Shown in pieces: positions 34,434-45,700 of a stretch of DNA of 64,000 nt. The notes under the pieces were generated by a model that ran no database searches, was not told where the DNA came from, and worked only from the letters and a program-made list of their open reading frames with translations. The translations under genes and the position numbers were made by a program. The first letter of the stretch is position 1, and each line of letters begins with the position of its first letter. The stretch lies in assembly GCA_025917655.1 (NCBI GenBank), contig CP084609.1, forward strand, positions 1,922,001 through 1,986,000, in the 5' to 3' direction. Source of the stretch: Chlorella sorokiniana (lineage: Eukaryota; Chlorophyta; Trebouxiophyceae; Chlorellales; Chlorellaceae).

Positions 34434-36523
34434 ATGTCCAGCGCGCAGTCGAGCCCTTCGTGGGCTGCAGCGCAACCTGGGACAGTGAAACAGCACAGAG
34501 GACTGATCGAGACGCCGCATGCGAAGCTGGACGCCTTAGTTTACACAAACAGGGAGCGGAGGGGCGGCGCTGCAGTGATTCTGCATCCCTACGCCCTTTT
34601 AGGAGGTGAGCGATTGCGCACAAAACTCATGTTGCGCAGCACAGCCATGTGGGCGCAACGGTCTGAGCGTTGTCAGTGCCGGGAGGTACGGTTCCGCCTC
34701 CTCTGCTGTTTGGCTTGGAGCAGCCTCTCCGTGCCTCTTTTTGCAGGCAGCATGCAGGATCACATGGTCGGCGAGCTCTTCAGGTGCGACAGTCCCCAGT
34801 GTTGCATTGTCCAGCTGTTGCATCCCGCCCATGCATGCGCTGGCTCGCCGCGCGGCTCGCCGCCGCCCTTGCCAGGCCCTCCTGCCCACTCCTGTTCCGG
34901 CTGTTGCAGGGCGGCCGCCTCCAGCCCCGCCTTCTCCCTGGTGGTGCGCTACAACCAGCGCGGGGTTGGGCGCTCCTCGGGCAGGTGGGGCGCTGCGGAG
35001 GCACGACAGCCCTCCAGGCTCTCCTGCCGTGCGGGTCGGGCGGCGCATGCTGCTGCCTTTGTCCTCTGGCAGCCCCCCCCCCCCACCCACACATACACCT
35101 CACCTCACCCTCACACTCCTCTGCTGCCTCCCTCGCTTCCCCCTCCCACCTCTCCCTCTCCTTCCCCCACTTCCCCGCCCGCCGCCGCAGCATGAATGTG
35201 CGGGGGCGGGAGGACATGGTGGATGTGCTGGACGTGGTGGAGTGGGCGGCGGAGCAGCTGCCCCCTGCTGATCGCCAGGTGGCGGTCATAGGGTGAGGCG
35301 CAGCGCGGCACAGCGGGCACAGCAGGCGCAGAGGGCCAGGGTTCAGACGTGGGCATGCAGGGGAGCGCTGCCAGTTGGAACCGGGGCAGCTGGGCGGCGC
35401 CTCCCGACGGTTCCAGCTGCTGCCCCCCCGCGGCTGCCGCCTCCCGAGCGTCGTTTCAACCCCTTGCCCGCCGCTCCCCCTGCGCCGCCCCCCACCCCCT
35501 GCAGATACTCCTGGGGAAGCTGCCTGGCAGCTTATGCCCTGTCGCACCCCTCTGTAGTCGCCACGCGGGGTCAGCTTCCCGCTGGGGGCCTCTCCTGGGT
35601 GCTGCAGACCAAGAGGCACTTTGGGGAGGTGTGCCGCTCCAGCCACGTGCCGCGCCTGCTGCTGCTGGGAGACCAGGTGGGGGCTGCCGCCGTGCTGGCG
35701 CCCGGCGTGAATGCTTCCCGTGCCCCGCATCGCTGCTAGAGGCCCCGCTGCCTCACCAACTGTACTGCCCGCTGTGACGCCGCGCCCTGCTTCCGTCCCT
35801 CACCATGAATGGGGAGGGGTGCGGCTTCTCAGCGCATGCGGCTCAGTCGGATGCTGGTACCGCCCCGCAGGACCAGTTCACAAAGGAGGAGGCGCTGCGG
35901 GAGGCGGTGCTGGAGAACGGCGGCGCGCTGCTGCTCCAAGACGACTCGTACCAGCCCGCAGCGGACGCCTCGGCTGCGGCGGCGGCGGCAAGCGGCGGCG
36001 GCGGCGCCCTGCCACGCCTGACCTGCCGGGCGCGGTGCGGCGGCAGCTCCTGCTGCGCGTGTTTCAGGATTCGGACCACTTCTGGCTGATGCAGGGCAGC
36101 GCGGCAGCAGACTATGTTGTAGGCTGGCTGGAAACGCTTCTACGGCCGGCGGCGGCGGCGGTGGCGGCGGGGGAGGGGGACCCAGTGACCACCACAGCGG
36201 TGCCGCCACCGGCCGCAACAAAATTGGCGGAGCAGGAGGCTGGTCCTGCTGCTGCGGCGACGGCGGCCTTGGATGCTGTGACGCTTGATGAGCAGCAATG
36301 GTTGGAACCAGCTCCCGCAGCAGCAGCAGCAGCATGTGCGGAACAGGTTGGGGGAGAGCCTGCGCAGCAGCCGCAGCAGGAGCCGGAGCAGGAGCCGCAG
36401 GCGGAAGCTGCTGGGGGCAGCGGTGCGGCAACCCTGCCGGCAAGTCGCGGCAGAGCGCCAGCGGCAGCGTGGCAGGCGGCAGCGGACAGCCACGAAGGAA
36501 GGGCAGCCCCAGATGGCGGCTGA
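34434..36523 (+). CDS. Alpha/beta-hydrolase superfamily protein with Ala/Gln-rich tail
   Basis: Six exons: 34434-34605 (AVILHPYALLGG), 34747-34783 (SMQDHMVGELF), 34910-34984 (FSLVVRYNQRGVGRSSG), 35191-35292 (REDMVDVLDVVEWAAEQLPP), 35505-35676 and 35871-36523. The first five joins are in phase. HPYALLGGSM corresponds to the oxyanion strand, GYSWGS is the nucleophile elbow with the catalytic Ser, the Asp is probably in LLLGDQDQFTKEEALRE, and the His in VFQDSDHFWLMQG. This is the small-hydrolase group related to bacterial COG2945; the substrate is unknown. After VVGWLETLLR an Ala/Gln/Glu-rich tail of about 130 residues follows. One missing base near 35575 and one near 36010 shift the frame in conserved sequence. 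A TGTAA string at about 36786 may end the transcript. Confidence 0.85.
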
Positions 36524-36718
36524 TGGGTTGCGCATGCCCTGGTGTTGCGATGCGTGGAAAGCTGCTGGACTGCCAACCAAAGCAGGAGCTCTGCCACAGC
36601 CCCATGCAGCCTGTCCACCGCGTGACCGGTACAATTCCTCTGCGCTTTCCAAACGGGAAAAGTGGACAAACTGTGGTACTGGGTACTGTGGTGCTGGCTG
36701 ATGCAAGCTAAAAGGGGC

Positions 36719-37686
36719 TCAGGAGTCGTAGTACGCCACATACTCACGCAGAATGTCAAGCCTGTCTTTTGCCCGGCATGCAGCATTGTAAGAATTGAAC
36801 ATTCTGTCGAAGCACCGCACGACCACTGCAAGTCCCGAAAAAAAAAGGGGAGCGGCTGCACGGAGGCCCTGGGCACGGGCGCAAACCCGCAGGCCTGCAG
36901 CAGCGCGTCAAGCATGGCTTTCAGGGCCACCACAATCCTGTCGTACCAAACCTCTTCAGGCGTGGCAAGAGACCAAAGCAGGGCAACGCCAGCTATGGAC
37001 ACCACTGCAAACTGCAGCGACTTGAGCTTCACGTCGCGGCGGGCAGCGACCAGATCCTGCTCAGCCTCCGGCACCTGGCGTCGAAGCTCCTGTGCAATAT
37101 ACTGCACAGTTGGCCAGAGGGACTGCAATCAAACAGGTACGTTCCAGCCCGGCAGGCTGGTTGCTGACACATGCTCAACGATGGCCAGCAAGAGGGGGCA
37201 CCGCCTGGCGTTGGATGATTACTTGCAAGCCAGTGGCAGCGCGCAGCTGCACTCTTGCGAGCACGGCAGCCCACCACTTTGGTTGAAGGCGGCATCGTCT
37301 CCCCACCACCACTGCACGGCGCAGTCTGAGTGGGCCGGGCGATGTTGAGCGCGGCGCGCCGCAGCGCCAGCTCTGGGCCAAAGGGGGCCACCAGGTGGGG
37401 CGTCGGGCTCGGGCGGTACAGGGGCAGGCGTCGGGGTTGATCCAACGCAATGCGGGGGAGGCCTGCGTGTGGGGGTGCATGCAAGCCGATGGAGTCGAGA
37501 GCAATGCAGATAGTGGCTGGAGGTCCAGGCTGCAGCTGTGTGAAAGTCTACGCAAGCCTACCTCTCAGCAACATCTGGCTGCAGCACTCCATCTACAAAG
37601 CCTTTGAAGGGGGTAAACTGCCTTTTGGGGAACAAATCCAGCAGCTGGCTCGAGTTTGGACCGTCCAATGGTTGATAGGGCGGCAT
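36719..37686 (-). CDS. Hypothetical protein with one predicted membrane segment
   Basis: I do not recognise this gene. A start at 37686 gives MPPYQPLDGPNSSQLLDLFP and KGFVDGVLQPDVAE to a GTAGGC donor (exon 37562-37686). A second exon near 37480-37280 is open in two frames (one contains LYRPSPTPHLVAPFGPELAL). A third (about 37120-36900) reads LWPTVQYIAQELRRQVPEAE, then the hydrophobic SLQFAVVSIAGVALLWSLA and WYDRIVVALKAMLDALLQAC. The last exon (about 36828-36719) reads VVRCFDRMFNSYNAACRAKD and ends LREYVAYYDS. Splice sites fit, so a real small membrane-anchored protein is likely; location and function are unknown. Confidence 0.5.
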
Positions 37687-38368
37687 GGCTCTGAGACTGG
37701 ATGCCGCGGCGCCGCTGGCGCCAACATGGCAACAGGTTGCTGTGCCGGCTGCATAACGCCACAGTTTCCGTCTTGTATGCTTCCCTGTGCTTGCAACAAT
37801 TGAAGCAGGCATGCCGGGGTGCCAGCTACAACTCAAGTGTGCTGCGCATTAAGCAAGGTCTAGTCATTCCACGCCCCTTTCTTTGGATCACTCGATAGAA
37901 TGCTAGAAACGTTGTTCCCCGCGCCCTCAGCAGTCAGAGAACAACCCTGGCTGAAGGCACCTTGCCTTGCAGGTAAAGGCTCCGGATGCGATTTGCATGC
38001 TGTTTGGAATCATCAGGATGCCACTGGCCGACCTTTAAGCGTCACGTGGGGTGCCAGCAGTCGCGAGCTCTGCTACAGCCGGCAGGCACGCTGGCGTGGA
38101 CTGGTAGCGAGCTTTCTGTGTCCCAGTTGACCCTTTCGCAGGCCATGGTCCGCGCACCAGCTGGGTGGCGGTCACCCACGTGCCGCCTGCGCTGTGGGTC
38201 GGCCGGTCCATCCAGGCTGGAGAGTCAACTGGTTGCCTTTCCAGACGCATTTCTCCTGTGGCGCTCCTATACCCCAGCAGCTTCAAGTGTGCTGCAAGCG
38301 TGCAGCTCGCCCGCAGGCAGCGTGCTACACCGCCGGCCGCGCTCAGCTCACCCGCACGCGATGTGAGG

Positions 38369-38575
38369 ATGTACGCTCGGAAGTCAACGCCAGCTTCGCT
38401 GCCAGTCCGCAGAGAGCCGTTCAGCCTCACTGAGAAGATCGTGATGTCGGCGTATATGGTTGCTATGCTTGTGTTCGTGGTGTCGCAGTTGCACCGTTCA
38501 ATTTCTGCTTGGACCATGCTCGGGATCTTGTTGGTTTTGCTCAGCCAGATCGCTTACATAATCTGGACGGTCTGA
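38369..38575 (+). CDS. Small two-pass membrane protein (68 aa)
   Basis: From the ATG at 38369 the frame encodes 68 residues: a basic start (MYARKSTPASLPVRREPFSL), then two hydrophobic segments (IVMSAYMVAMLVFVVSQL and MLGILLVLLSQIAYIIWTV) separated by a short Arg/Ser loop, ending exactly after the second. The frame stays open upstream to 38165, so it could be the last exon of a longer gene; a CAG acceptor-like site lies near 38320. I do not recognise the family. Coding is supported by the composition and the clean end only. Confidence 0.45.
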   Translation: MYARKSTPASLPVRREPFSLTEKIVMSAYMVAMLVFVVSQLHRSISAWTMLGILLVLLSQIAYIIWTV

Positions 38576-39702
38576 GTTTCTTTGGCCTGGTTGTAGCATA
38601 TGCGCAGGAAATTTCCAGAATGATCTGCCAGTAGTGGGCAAGTGGAGCGCAGAACAAGGGCAGTGCACCTCAACCCTGGTGGAAAGCATGTGAGCAGCGT
38701 CCACGCGTGGCACAGCAATTGACCAGGCTCCGGCCAGTAGGCCAGAGCTGCACGCCCCCCGCCTCAAAACAGGACGTGCCTGCACATCAGCAGCCCGTGA
38801 ATCCTCCAGGCAGGGAAACCCTGCCCTGCACTGGCCAGACCCGCTTCCGCCGGCCCATCAACTCGACCCCTTCGCCGGCGGCGCTGCGCACCAGGCTCTG
38901 GCGGCGCACAACAACCGCTGCAACACCTGTCTTGCAGGATTGGCAGTAAACTGTTGTGACCCATTGATCTGCTGCATGGCGCTCCTTGCGCAGCAATGCG
39001 CAGGGCGGAAGCGGTGCCTGCAGCAGCCACACCAGCACCGAGCAAACGCCTCTCAATGAGGAGGCAGTCAGGCTTTGCGCTTGGCAGCAAAATGTCCCAA
39101 CGTGCACGTTACAGTGGTGCGTTTGGTTTCGTTGCACACATTCCATGAGTGGAGCAACAATCAGCCGGAGAGGGCGACGTCAGCAGCGCTGCTCAGCGGG
39201 CGCGGGGAAGCCGCGGCAGCGCCGCTGAGCCCCTGCAACAGGTGGTCAGTTGTGTGTCGGTTTGCGGGTTCGGTGGGGCACAGGAGGCCAGAGGGGGCAT
39301 GTCAGCAGCAGCGGTCAGCGGGGGAGCAGGAAGGCAGAAGGAGCAGAGTCAAAAGGGGCCGAGATGGGTCAAAGGCAGAGGGAGGGGACGCTTGGCAAAG
39401 CGGCGGCGAGAGTGAAAACCACGGGGGCGGGGGCGGCGGCTGAACTGAGGGAGGACGAGGCATTAACGATGCCAGCGAGAGGGGGGCGCGCAGGGTGAAC
39501 CAAGGGAAAATGGAATGATAGGCTGCAAACCGGGTGGGAAGCTGGGGGGCAGTGCCCGGGATAGCTAGATAGGGGGCGGGGCAGCGTGGGCGCCATAAAA
39601 GTTTGTGGGTTGCTGCGCGGGGTCGGCCGTGCCAGCGCGCCGTACGTCGAGGCAGCAGCGCCGGGCAGCATCGGCGCTGGCGGCGGCGGCGCGCAGCGGG
39701 CG
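38576..39702. other. Spacer / 3' region of the HAC gene
   Basis: No exon is recognised. A - strand TGTAA near 39107-39111 is a possible polyadenylation signal for the acetyltransferase gene, which would give a 3' UTR of about 590 bases. The stretch 39340-39600 is purine-rich on the + strand. Confidence 0.4.
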
Positions 39703-42700
39703 CTACGCCCCCGCCTGCTGCCGCACCATCGTGCGGTAGGCTGCCCGCCGCTTGTCCTCGGCCCGCGCCGCCTGCTGGCGACGCATCTGGCGCAGCTGCA
39801 TGCAGCGCGGCACCTTGCAGTTGGGCACCATGCACTGAGTGGCGTGCATCTGCAGCAGCATCCACATGCGCCTGCGGGTGGGAGGGGGGAGCGGTGCAAG
39901 CCTGTGACTGGCCGTGTCGTGAGGGAGGGGTGGTGGGGGCGTGCGGGTGCGCCGGTTGGCACGCGGGGGATGCAAAGGCCGGCCACAGCCACCGCGCAAG
40001 TGCTGGCTCCGGCTGGCCGCACGCTGGGCAGTCGCCGCGGCTCAGCAGGCCCCACCAGGTGCCCCCCCCCCATCCCGCCCTCCAAGCCTGCTCACTTGCA
40101 GTAGGCGCAGTTGCCGGACAGCTTCACGGTGCAGGAGTAGGCGTGCTTGTACATCTGCTTCACCCGCGCGCAGCTGGTGGAGGGGCAGTGCTGGTCGACG
40201 CACTGGGACGCGTGCAGCAGCACCGCCATCGACCGGTGAAGCGCCTGGCTGCGCTGCCGCAGCTGCTCAGCGGTCAGGCGGTTGCGCCGCTCGTCGATGT
40301 CGCGGGCGTGGCGCTGCAGGTGGGGGGTGGGGGAGGGAGGCAGTGGTGGTTGGGGAGGGGTGTTGCGGGGGCGGGGGGGCGACCAGTGCGGCCAACAAGA
40401 GGGGACCAAGGCATGAGGCTGGTGGGCAAAAGGGGCACGCTGCTTTTCGTTGGAAAGTCAGCCCGGGAGGGGACTTGAGAGGGGCTGAGGGGCGCAGCGC
40501 AGCAGAAGGAAGGCGGACGCGGGCTGGGCAGCGCGCCGCGGTGCCATCAGGCAGGCCAGCCTGCAAGCCAGGGGGGGGGCGGCGGGCGGGGGGCCCCCTG
40601 CGCCTCACCACCATCGGGTGCTCGTGGCGCTTCACAGCGGGGTTGGCGTAGCAGGCAACGCACATGTCGAAGTCTGCAACAGGCAAGTTGGGCAGGATGG
40701 GGGTGGGCAGGTGGGTGGGTGGGGTGTGGGTGCGTAGGTGAGGGGGTTTGAGGAGGTGCGGAGGAGCCAGCAGGCAGCCTGGCGGGCTGCGCCAGCGACG
40801 CCACGTGAAGGCATCGCCGCTGCGCCGCCGCCCCCTCGCCTCACCCGGGCACGTGCTGCAGCGGAAGCCGTCCCCGCCCTGGATCTCGCGCTGGCACACG
40901 TTGCAGGTGCAGGCGAAGGCGGGGGCGGTGGGGTTGTGCAGGTGGTAGAGCACCATCATGGACGAGTGCTTGGCGCGGCGCAGCGAGTCGAACTGGTAGT
41001 GGTTGCCCTGGCACAGGCTCAGGAAGGCCTGAAAGGGGGAGGGGGCGAGGAGAGAGGCACGAGGGACGCGTGAAGGCGGCAGCGCGGCAGGGGCATCGGG
41101 CAGCGGACGCGGGCGGGGCATGCAGCCACGCCGCCCTTCCCCCTCGTGCCCCACCGCTCCAAGCTCACGATGCCCAAGCGAATGGGCGACGCGCCACCCC
41201 ACTTTGAAGGCACGACAACGTCCCAAACAACCGACCGCACACCCCGTTCCAGCATAAACACAGCCTGGCCCGCCCACCGTGCGCGTGTCGAAGAACTCGC
41301 ACTCCCGTGGCGGCACCTCCTCCTGGGCGACGGGGGACGACCTGGTTGGGGGCGGGCACCAGCTGCGCCAGCTCCATGCCGGGCGGCAGCCCCTGCCCAG
41401 CCCCGCAATCTCGATTTGGTAGCACTTGGGGCAGAGGGCGAAGCGGGTGTATGTGACTGCGGCGGGGGCGGGCGTGGCGAGAGCGTCGGCGGTCGCCGGG
41501 CTGGGAGGGCGTTGGAGGCTTGAGGGAAGCAGGGGCCGGTGGCAGGCATGAGAGCCCGCAAGCAGCAGCCTGGCACAGCAATCTCACAGCCGTACAGGCA
41601 GCGCAAGGCAAGCACCAGCCTGCCCCGCGGCGGCAGCTGCTCCAGCGGTGCAGCAGGCAGCCCCGGGGACAGCCCCCACCCCGGCACAGGCAGGCAGCTG
41701 CGGGGCGGCTGCCCCGACGGTCTCTGGCGAGGCGGGAGGGAGGGGGCAGCGCACCGGTGCGGGTGGCCTCGGAGCCCGGCTTGTCCAGGTTGATGCCGTC
41801 AAAGGTGCGCTCGCTGCGCACCAGCACCTTCTGGGGGGCTGGGGTGGTAGTACCTGTGTGTGTGGTGGTGGTGGGGGGCGGGCGCAAGCATGGTTCAAAC
41901 CAGCTTAAAGCCGGGCCCGTTGGCGGCTTGTCGGTGGGGGCTGCAACAGGCAGACGAAGGGACCGCAGAGGAGCACCCACCAAACCAAACACACACACAG
42001 ACACACAGGCTGGAGCTGCAATTAGCAACAGGCGCGGTAGGCAAGGAGGCCCGCCCCGCGCACCGCATGCCGCCGTTCATGTACTGGCGGCAGTAGGAGC
42101 AGGGCTCCTGCAGGTGCACCACGATGAAGTCCTCCCGCATGCCCTGCACGGCGGGGCGCAACAGCATGTGTGTATGTGTGAGCGAGTCGTTGCGATGTGC
42201 GTGGGTGGCGGTGAGGCCACAGCAGCGGTGATGGGCGGGAGGGGTGGGTGGGGCGTGGTTGGAGTCTGTCCAGGGGTAAGGGCAGCGGAAAATGAGGGCC
42301 ACAGCTGCCGCATACGGCAGACGTGGGAAGCAAAGCATGCAGGCGCCGCCGAGCTGCTGCTGCACAGCTCGCAGCCTGCCGCGCCCAGCCGCCCGCAGGC
42401 CCCCAAAAGGAACCCACAGGCAGGCAGCGCCGGATGCAAAGGCGACGCGTGCTGCAGCAGGGAAGCAGGCGGCGCCAGCCCCGCGCACCTGGATGGCATC
42501 GCCCAGCCGGCGGAAGAGCTCCTCGGTGGCGGTGCCGGTGGCGGGCCCCGCCCGCGACTTGCCCTTCAGCGAGGCCTTGGTGCGGGCGGCGGACGGCGGC
42601 TTAGACGCGGCGGCGCCGCCGCCTTGCCCCCACCAGCAGCCTCGCTGGTGATGGCCGCCAGCAGGTTCTCCGCCTCGCCGGGCCAGTAGTCGCCTGCACG

Positions 42701-45700
42701 GGGGCCGCGGGAGGCGGTGCTGGCGAGTGACGCAAGGCCAGGGCACAGGCCAGCAGGGGTGGCGGCTGCCCCACGCCCTCCCGCCCCCAAAACGCCCCCA
42801 AAGACACACAGACGCACGCAGCACACCACCCACGAGACACCCACCGTCGTAGTAGGGCAGCTGCGTGATGGAGAGCTGGTCGAGGCGGTGGTCACGCCCG
42901 CCCTCGAAGTAGGTGTCCCACATGTTGGACACGTATGTGACGATGCCCTCCTCCTTGGCCTGCGGTACAGCGGTACAGCGGTACAGCGGTGCGGGAAGGC
43001 TGTCAGGAGGGCGCGACACAGATCGCTGCGGGTCGGCTCGGCAGGGAGCGGCCAGAGGGCGGCGCAGCCAGGGGGCGAGGCTCGGGGGCGACGCGGGCGG
43101 GCAGAGTGGATGGTGCGGGGGCAGTGCGGTACGGTGCGGTACCTTGTTGAGCATGACGTGGTACCACTCGCGCAGGCGGTCGCTGCGCGGCGTCTTCTGC
43201 TTGAACGGATGGCAGTACAGGATGTAGTCGTCGCCCTGCGGTGCGGTACAGGCAGGACAGGCAGTATGGGAGTCAAGGAGCGGCACGGGCACTGGGGCCA
43301 AGCGGCCCGCTGGCCAGCTGGGCTGGCGGTGCGAGTGGAAGGTTTGGGGCGGGGGATGGGAGGCGCCGTGGCCACAGGCGATGGGCTGACAGCAGGGCTG
43401 CTGCCCGGCGGGCGGCTCACCGCCAGGGGGCACGCCCAGATGAACATGCTCTCAAAGCCGCGCTCCTTGGCGTCTTGCAGGTAGCTGCGCGCGGGTGGGT
43501 GGGGGTGGGGGTTCCTGGTGTTTGTGCGCTCGCCGGTGGTGCGGTGGCTGCAGAGCTGGCTCGGAGCAGCGGCAGGCAGGCAGGGGAGCACCCCGCATAC
43601 AGCTGAGAGGGGCCCCTGCAGCCAGGCTACCTCTCCCCGCATTTGGCCCCCGCCGCCTCACCCCAGCAGAGGTCATCCCCCCCCCCTTCCCCCCCTCCCC
43701 GGCCCCCCACACACACACATAAACACACACGAAAACACCCCCCCCACCCCCACCCCTCACCCCAGCAGCAGCTCGTGGTACACCATGGTGCGCAGCGCGC
43801 AGTCCCGCCCCGCCGCCTTCACATCCTCCGGCTGGAAGTACTTGACGGAGTCGAGGTAGGACAGGTAGACTGCGGTACGAGGGGGGCGGGGGCGGTACAA
43901 CCCGGCGGCACGAGTGAGGGCGACGCGACGCGCTGGCGGCGGCTGGGCGGGGTGCAACGCAGGTGCGGGCCGCGCGGCCCGCAAGAGCGGCCGCCGCTGC
44001 ATGCCGCTGTTGAAGCGTGCGCTGCAGTCGCCGGGTGTGCACCACTAGCGCTGACGCAGCAGGGCATGCCGGCTCCATCGCGCACCCGACTTGCGGTTGG
44101 GCTTGGGCACCTTGTCATCGTACTCCTGCATGTACAGGCAGTACAGGCACAAGTCCACGCCGTCGATGTTCTGGAACAGCAGGATGACCTGAAGGTGCAA
44201 GGGGTGGGGGGAGGGGCAGAGCTTGAAATACGTCGAGGCCTGCCACAGTGCTGACACCTGCCGTGAGCGACCCCCTGTGAGGCGGCGTGAGTACCGAGCG
44301 GGGGTTGGGGGAGGCGGGGCTGGGTGCGAGCATCGAGAGAGCGACCGCAACACGACACGCGCATTGCGGGCGGCAGGCAGCCCCCTCAGCTTGGTTCCGC
44401 CCCCTCTGCTTGTCGTGGTTGAAGCGAACGTGCAGCCCGCCCAGCCGCCGCGCACCTTCTGCCTGTACAGAAACGCCTCCGGGTAGCCCTCCCCCTGCAC
44501 CGCCGCGTACAGGCGCGGGCGCACGTCGTTCGCTTCACCACGTTGTTCACCACGCGAACTGCGGTGTGTGCGGGTGGTGGGGTGAGGGGAGGGGGAAGAC
44601 GGTTCGCAGCGCACGGCAGATGTGAGGGCACTCGCTGGGGAGCAAGTGTGGGGCTCGCCGGGAGCAAGATCCCCCTCTTCAGGCCTGCTGCAGTCCAGCT
44701 GGCAGCTCAGCGCACCTGTCAGGCCCTCGGCGGTGGGGACCTCCGCCACCGGCCGCCCCTCCAGGTGCGCCCGCAGCTCGCGCTCACGCCGCAGCGAGCC
44801 CTCCAGCCGCGCCTCCAGCCGCTCCGACAGCTTGCAGGGCGGCAGGTCGCGCGCAGTCAGCATCGCCTGGGGCGCTCCGAGGGGATGCGCCGCGCGCCGC
44901 TGCGCAGGCCTGCGGGCGGGGGAGGCGCAAGGGGAGGGTGGCCGGGAGGGGGAAGCAGGGCGGAAGGCGGGCGGGCACCACAACACGCGCGACTCGCGGC
45001 GTCAGCGGCCGGAAGCAAGCAGGGCGCAGCCCGCAGAGCAGCGCACTGGGGCCCTGCTGCGCAGCCTGCCCCGCGCCGCCTCACCGTCTCGCAGGCAGAA
45101 GGGGCAGAGGAAGCCGCGCGACTGGTCGTTGCGCCCCTTGTTGAACAGCCCGCAGATTTGGTGCACCCAGCCCTCACACTGGTCGCACGCCACCCAGCCC
45201 TCCTCCACCTCGTCGTCGTTCTTGCGCTTCTCCAGGTCGGACTTGCGGATGTTGAAGCCGTCCAGCGGCACCGTCTCAGTCTTGATGTCCTGCGGGAAGC
45301 AAACAGGGGGAGCGGGCGGGGCTCGGGGCTCGGGTGGCAGGGCCGGCAGAGGGCAGGGGCGCCAATAGCGGCGGGGGCGGGGGCTTGTGGCCCCAGCAGC
45401 GCCGCTAGCTGGGGGTGTGCGGAGGCAGCGACGCACCTGGTAGCAAGGGTGGCACCACATGCCTTTGATCTCGTGGGTGGTGGGGGTGCCGTAGTACACC
45501 TGCGGACAGCAGTACAGCGGTACAGCGGTGACGCAGTGGCTCCCGGCCTGCGCCGCATCCTGGGCCGCCCTGCACGCCCCATCCAGCCCCCAGCCGTTTC
45601 CTGGCCAGCGCTGCTGCTTGGGCTTGTGCCGCGCGCTTTCCCACACACCCGCGTGCAGCGCATCCCAAACGCGCGCTGCAGCCATGCAGGCCCCAACACG

